A stretch of DNA of 64,000 nucleotides, taken from NCBI RefSeq assembly GCF_001541095.1, contig NZ_LMXH01000003.1, positions 248,001 to 312,000 of the forward strand, in the 5' to 3' direction. This document shows positions 61,259-64,000 of this stretch, piece after piece. This DNA is from Paenibacillus sp. FJAT-26967. GTDB taxonomy: Bacteria; Bacillota; Bacilli; Paenibacillales; NBRC-103111. The notes beneath the pieces are model-generated. The model had not been told where the DNA came from and searched no databases. It was given only the letters and a program-made list of their open reading frames with translations. Every line of letters starts with the position of its first letter. Position 1 is the first letter of the stretch. The position numbers and the translations under genes were made by a program.

Positions 61259-62065
61259 TTGGCAGACAGAGAGCATTGGCATGACTTTTTCGGTGAAGAT
61301 TATCTGCTTTTCTCCGAAGTGATATTGCATGGGGAGCGGACCGCCTTCGAAGTGGACCAGCTCCTGCAGCTGCTCCGGCTCCCGCAGGGTGCGCGCATAC
61401 TGGATTTGGGCTGCGGGCAGGGACGGATCAGCGTGCCGCTGGCGCAGAGAGGCTACAAGGTGACAGGGGTGGATGCATCCGGGGCGCTGCTGGCAGCAGC
61501 GAGAGAAAGGGCGGAGTCCGCTGGAGCCGCCGAAGCCGCCGGAACCAAAGGAACCAACGGAACCGCCGGAACCGCCGGGAATGTGTCATTTATAGAGCTT
61601 GATATGCGGGAGCTGGAGGCTGTGGAGGAGTTCGATGCTGTCATCAATCTGGGGACGGCCTTCGGTTATCTCCAGAGCGAGGAAGAAGACAAGGACATTG
61701 TCCGGCGGATTGTCCGCAGTCTGAAGCCGGGTGGACAGTTCATCCAGGAAACGGAGAACAGGGAGTTTAAGCTCATGCACAGCGCGAAGAAAACGTGGGA
61801 CATGATGAATGGCCAGCCTGTCTGGTCCCAGCGCGAGTTCGACAGCGTGAGCGGCAGATGGAATGAAGTGATGAACTGGCTGGAAGCCGGCAGTCTCAAG
61901 ACATCGCGCCTGAATCTCAGGCTGTATGCGGCTACCGAACTGCTCGGCATGCATACCGGGGCAGGTCTGATTTGTGAAGGGGTATATGGCGGTTTCGACT
62001 TCTCCCCCCTTACCACGAACAGTCCCCGGCTTCTGATTCATATGAAGAAAAAGCAGGATGCATAA
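61259..62065 (+). CDS. SAM-dependent methyltransferase (class I)
   Basis: The 268-residue protein has motif I ILDLGCGQGRISVPLA, VDAS after strand 2, and an LKPGGQF motif III. TTG 61259 has GAGGTGAG six bases upstream, better than GTG 61250, which lies in that site. A Gly/Thr/Ala linker from 9-base repeats is inserted after strand 2, near residues 95-106. It should methylate an O, N or C position on the product. Confidence 0.83.
   Translation: MADREHWHDFFGEDYLLFSEVILHGERTAFEVDQLLQLLRLPQGARILDLGCGQGRISVPLAQRGYKVTGVDASGALLAAARERAESAGAAEAAGTKGTNGTAGTAGNVSFIELDMRELEAVEEFDAVINLGTAFGYLQSEEEDKDIVRRIVRSLKPGGQFIQETENREFKLMHSAKKTWDMMNGQPVWSQREFDSVSGRWNEVMNWLEAGSLKTSRLNLRLYAATELLGMHTGAGLICEGVYGGFDFSPLTTNSPRLLIHMKKKQDA
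61541..61576 (+). repeat. Four 9-base coding repeats in the methyltransferase gene
   Basis: GGAACCNNN units at 61541, 61550, 61559 and 61568 encode a GT-x linker. They are in frame. Confidence 0.85.
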
Positions 62066-62121
62066 CTTGCACAAAGGCAGTTTAAGAGAGGGAAAATATC
62101 CGATGGGCAGGGGGAGAACGA

Positions 62122-62484
62122 GTGGATAACGTCAATAAGCACAAGCTGATCAAATGGGATGAAATGAAGTGGGAGCCCGGGATTTATGAGAATACGGAGA
62201 TGAGTTATCTGTACGAAGATGAGCAGGGCCGGCTCTGTTTTCTGGTGAAGCTGCATCCGGGCAGTTTTATTCCGATGCACGATCACCCGCGCCGGGAATT
62301 CGCCTACTTGATTAAGGGAGATTTGATTCTCAATGAGGATGAAGTGATGAAAGAAGGAGATTTTCTGACAGCGGGGCTGGCCGAATCCCATGACGTGCGT
62401 ACAGAGAACGGGGCTCTTCTATACGTCTTTATTGACTACCATGTAATCCGGCAGCAAATCGTTGAAATCGAAGCTACTTCGTAG
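62122..62484 (+). CDS. Cupin-domain protein
   Basis: The 120-residue single cupin has the first motif HPGSFIPMHDHPRREFAYLIKG, with the metal His pair and Glu, and a shorter second motif LAESHDVRTENG. GTG 62122 has GGGGGAG upstream. Cupins of this size are isomerases, dioxygenases or sensors. Between two methyltransferases it is probably an epimerase-like or oxidative tailoring protein; the reaction is unknown. Confidence 0.72.
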   Translation: MDNVNKHKLIKWDEMKWEPGIYENTEMSYLYEDEQGRLCFLVKLHPGSFIPMHDHPRREFAYLIKGDLILNEDEVMKEGDFLTAGLAESHDVRTENGALLYVFIDYHVIRQQIVEIEATS

Positions 62485-62502
62485 GCCGAGGAGGAAATGG
62501 AA

Positions 62503-63579
62503 GTGACCGGTGTTGCAACAGTCAAGACTGCTCTGTTCAATGAAGCCTATCATGCATCCTATGATTATGTGTCTGATTATACGGCCTATACCATTCTGAA
62601 GATTTTGAAGGGGGAGGGCTTGCTCTCATCCGGTCCTGCCGGGGAGAAAGAAATCATCTTCCGGCTAGGCAGCACGGATGCCAACATCTCTTTGGTCCAG
62701 TGGGCTCTGTTATTTCTGGAGCAGCAATTGTTTATCCGGAAGACGGATCGGGGCAATTGGGAAATGACGGACAAAGGAGAACACTGGAGGGATTGCGGCA
62801 ATCCGTTCCCGGCCGTGCATGTCGCTCCTTCCCTGGATCTGATCCGGTATGCCGGCACGTTCTGGCTGAAGGCGCTGCAGGATGAAGTGGAGCCCCGGCA
62901 AGTTCTTTTTAACCGGAGCGGAGCCGGTTTGTGGGAACATTATTTTCATAACGCCCATGATTTGTATGCGGTTCACAACCAATGGGCGGCTGAGGAATTG
63001 GCGGACCTGATGAGCGGCCCTTGCGAAGTCATGGAGCTGGGTACCGGCTTCGGATCGGCAACCAGGGCTCTTCTGACGGAGATGAGGCTCCGGGCTAAGA
63101 AGCTAATCCGCTACACGGTTACGGATGCCAGTACGCTGCTGGCCGTCAAAGCCAGAAGATCCCTGGAAACGGAGCTTGAACCCGACAAGCTGATCCACAA
63201 GAAGCTGGATCTTAACGATGTACCGGCCGGAGAAGGAGAGCATGATTTTATCTTCGCCGTGAATGTGATGCACTGCGCGGATCAGCCGGTCCGTGCTCTA
63301 AGCAGACTGCGCGAGCATCTGAAGCCCGGCGGCTCTATTCTCCTATCCGAATGCGTCCGGAGGGATTACAGGAGCAAGCTGCAGCAGGAATTTATCTTCT
63401 CCATGCTGCCGGACTTCAGGGAGATAAGTACCGGAAGTGGCGACCTCACCTGCTTCGGCTTGTTAAGGCCGGAAGACTGGTGGGAAATTATGCAGGCTGC
63501 CGGTTTCGGACAAGTTCAGGTCAAAGTCAACGAGGGGCCTGTTCGTGGCGCCATAATCACAGGAACCAGGGAGAAGTAG
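62503..63579 (+). CDS. SAM-dependent methyltransferase with N-terminal helical domain
   Basis: In this 358-residue protein the first 160 residues are a helical, winged-helix-like substrate or dimer domain. The SAM domain then has motif I CEVMELGTGFGSATRALL and HCADQPVRALSRL...KPGGSILLSE. The arrangement resembles O-methyltransferases of natural product pathways. GTG 62503 is eight bases from GAGGAGG; ATG 62497 is too close. It is the last firmly recognised gene of the unit. Confidence 0.8.
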   Translation: MTGVATVKTALFNEAYHASYDYVSDYTAYTILKILKGEGLLSSGPAGEKEIIFRLGSTDANISLVQWALLFLEQQLFIRKTDRGNWEMTDKGEHWRDCGNPFPAVHVAPSLDLIRYAGTFWLKALQDEVEPRQVLFNRSGAGLWEHYFHNAHDLYAVHNQWAAEELADLMSGPCEVMELGTGFGSATRALLTEMRLRAKKLIRYTVTDASTLLAVKARRSLETELEPDKLIHKKLDLNDVPAGEGEHDFIFAVNVMHCADQPVRALSRLREHLKPGGSILLSECVRRDYRSKLQQEFIFSMLPDFREISTGSGDLTCFGLLRPEDWWEIMQAAGFGQVQVKVNEGPVRGAIITGTREK

Positions 63580-63591
63580 GGGGCCTGCCGA

Positions 63592-63711
63592 TGATTATTG
63601 TTGTAGAGCTCCTTGTTCACTGTCTGGCCTCGATTCAGATTCATGTGATCTCCAGAACTGTATTTACCAGCCGGACAGTGAGGAGTGAAGACGGTACGGA
63701 TCTACCATGAT
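63592..63711 (+). CDS. Possible 39-residue small protein
   Basis: An ATG with AGGGGG seven bases upstream opens a 39-codon frame just after the methyltransferase gene. The first 20 residues are hydrophobic (MIIVVELLVHCLASIQIHVI), the rest polar. Its reality rests only on the ribosome site. Confidence 0.3.
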
Positions 63712-63790
63712 TACAGCCTATTTATTCTGTAAATAACGCAGGACCAGGGAGAATCCCGTCCCTTCCTGATTCAAGCGAGAGGGGTGCTTT

Positions 63791-64000
63791 ATGAAAAAAA
63801 GATGGCAGTTCTTCCTTGCTTTGCTGATTACAGCGGGCCTGTTGACAGGAGTTTACTTGCACTGGAATAAACCTTATAAGCTTCCCCCTGTCTCGGATGA
63901 GATGAAGCTGGCTGAGTTCAACCTGGTCTTTGATCAGGAGAGAAGCGTGCAGATTGCAGGGGATGCTGCGGTCGACGAGCTGAAAAGGCTCGTAACGGGC
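63791..64000 (+). CDS. N-terminal part of a membrane-anchored or secreted protein (3' truncated)
   Basis: ATG 63791 has GAGAGGGG upstream and the frame is open to the window edge (70 residues). Residues 1-22 are a basic start plus hydrophobic segment, a signal anchor. The following segment is extracellular and mixed. No family is recognisable from this much. The 211 bases between it and the methyltransferase hold only the possible small frame at 63592. Confidence 0.65.
   Translation, partial: MKKRWQFFLALLITAGLLTGVYLHWNKPYKLPPVSDEMKLAEFNLVFDQERSVQIAGDAAVDELKRLVTG

Noticed and set aside
63351-63710. 119-codon frame overlapping the end of the last methyltransferase
   Set aside because: The first two thirds lie inside the methyltransferase in another frame. 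Only the last 39 codons, with their own ribosome site, are worth a low-confidence entry.

Overview
The window reads as chromosomal DNA of a low-to-mid GC Firmicute, most like Paenibacillus. The grounds are strong AGGAGG/GAGGTG ribosome sites, frequent GTG and TTG starts, long co-directional operons with ATGA overlaps, and intrinsic terminators. No tRNA, rRNA, CRISPR array, insertion sequence or phage gene was seen. The organism call is inference from style and protein families; no search was run.

Positions 1-4705 hold the end of an operon that looks unrelated to the rest: a zinc-ribbon P-loop GTPase followed by a 1031-residue membrane-anchored partner, resembling GTPase-associated conflict systems. 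From about 5.1 kb almost to the end, the DNA is one large, apparently undescribed biosynthetic region with no NRPS module, PKS module, lanthipeptide synthetase or deoxystreptamine synthase. Layout: 5.1-9.0 kb, an SRPBCC-PDZ protein (minus strand), a GT2 glycosyltransferase, an M3-like metallopeptidase and a small protein; 9.2-10.9 kb, an AraC-type regulator and an APH-fold kinase; 11.0-12.3 kb, four small secreted-peptide paralogues; 12.5-16.9 kb, a BtrH-like acyltransferase, HAD phosphatase, nucleotidyltransferase, GT1 glycosyltransferase and AcpS; 17.1-25.6 kb, a VOC protein, a sugar isomerase-like protein and two heterodimeric ABC exporters; 25.8-37.6 kb, an ADP-heptose set (GmhA-, HldA- and HldC-like), a GT9 heptosyltransferase, three carbamoyltransferases, an unknown possible glycosyltransferase and an SDR; 37.8-45.0 kb, three PhyH oxygenases, a fourth carbamoyltransferase, a SerRS-like amino acid:carrier-protein ligase, a second BtrH-like protein and a carrier protein; 45.1-51.2 kb, an abundant-looking unknown protein, a flavoprotein, a second SRPBCC-PDZ protein and four tandem PhyH proteins, two with the halogenase-type HxA motif; 51.3-57.5 kb, a carrier protein, two hot-dog proteins, two alpha/beta-hydrolases, a third BtrH-like protein, an M29 aminopeptidase, a GT1 and a third carrier protein; 57.7-63.6 kb, a PhyH, an acyl-AMP ligase, a class III aminotransferase, two methyltransferases and a cupin.

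Proposed logic (inference): sedoheptulose 7-phosphate becomes ADP-heptose, which GT9 and other transferases build into a glycoside. Up to four carbamoyltransferases, eight PhyH-family proteins and two methyltransferases decorate it. Free-standing carrier proteins, primed by AcpS and loaded by the SerRS-like ligase or the AMP ligase, donate aminoacyl or acyl groups through BtrH-like transferases, as in butirosin. An aminopeptidase could remove a protecting residue, and two ABC exporter pairs export the product. Eight transcription units begin with the same promoter architecture, AAAGC(C/A)GAG then 20-21 bases then a -10 box. This ties the region from 6 to 63 kb into one regulon.
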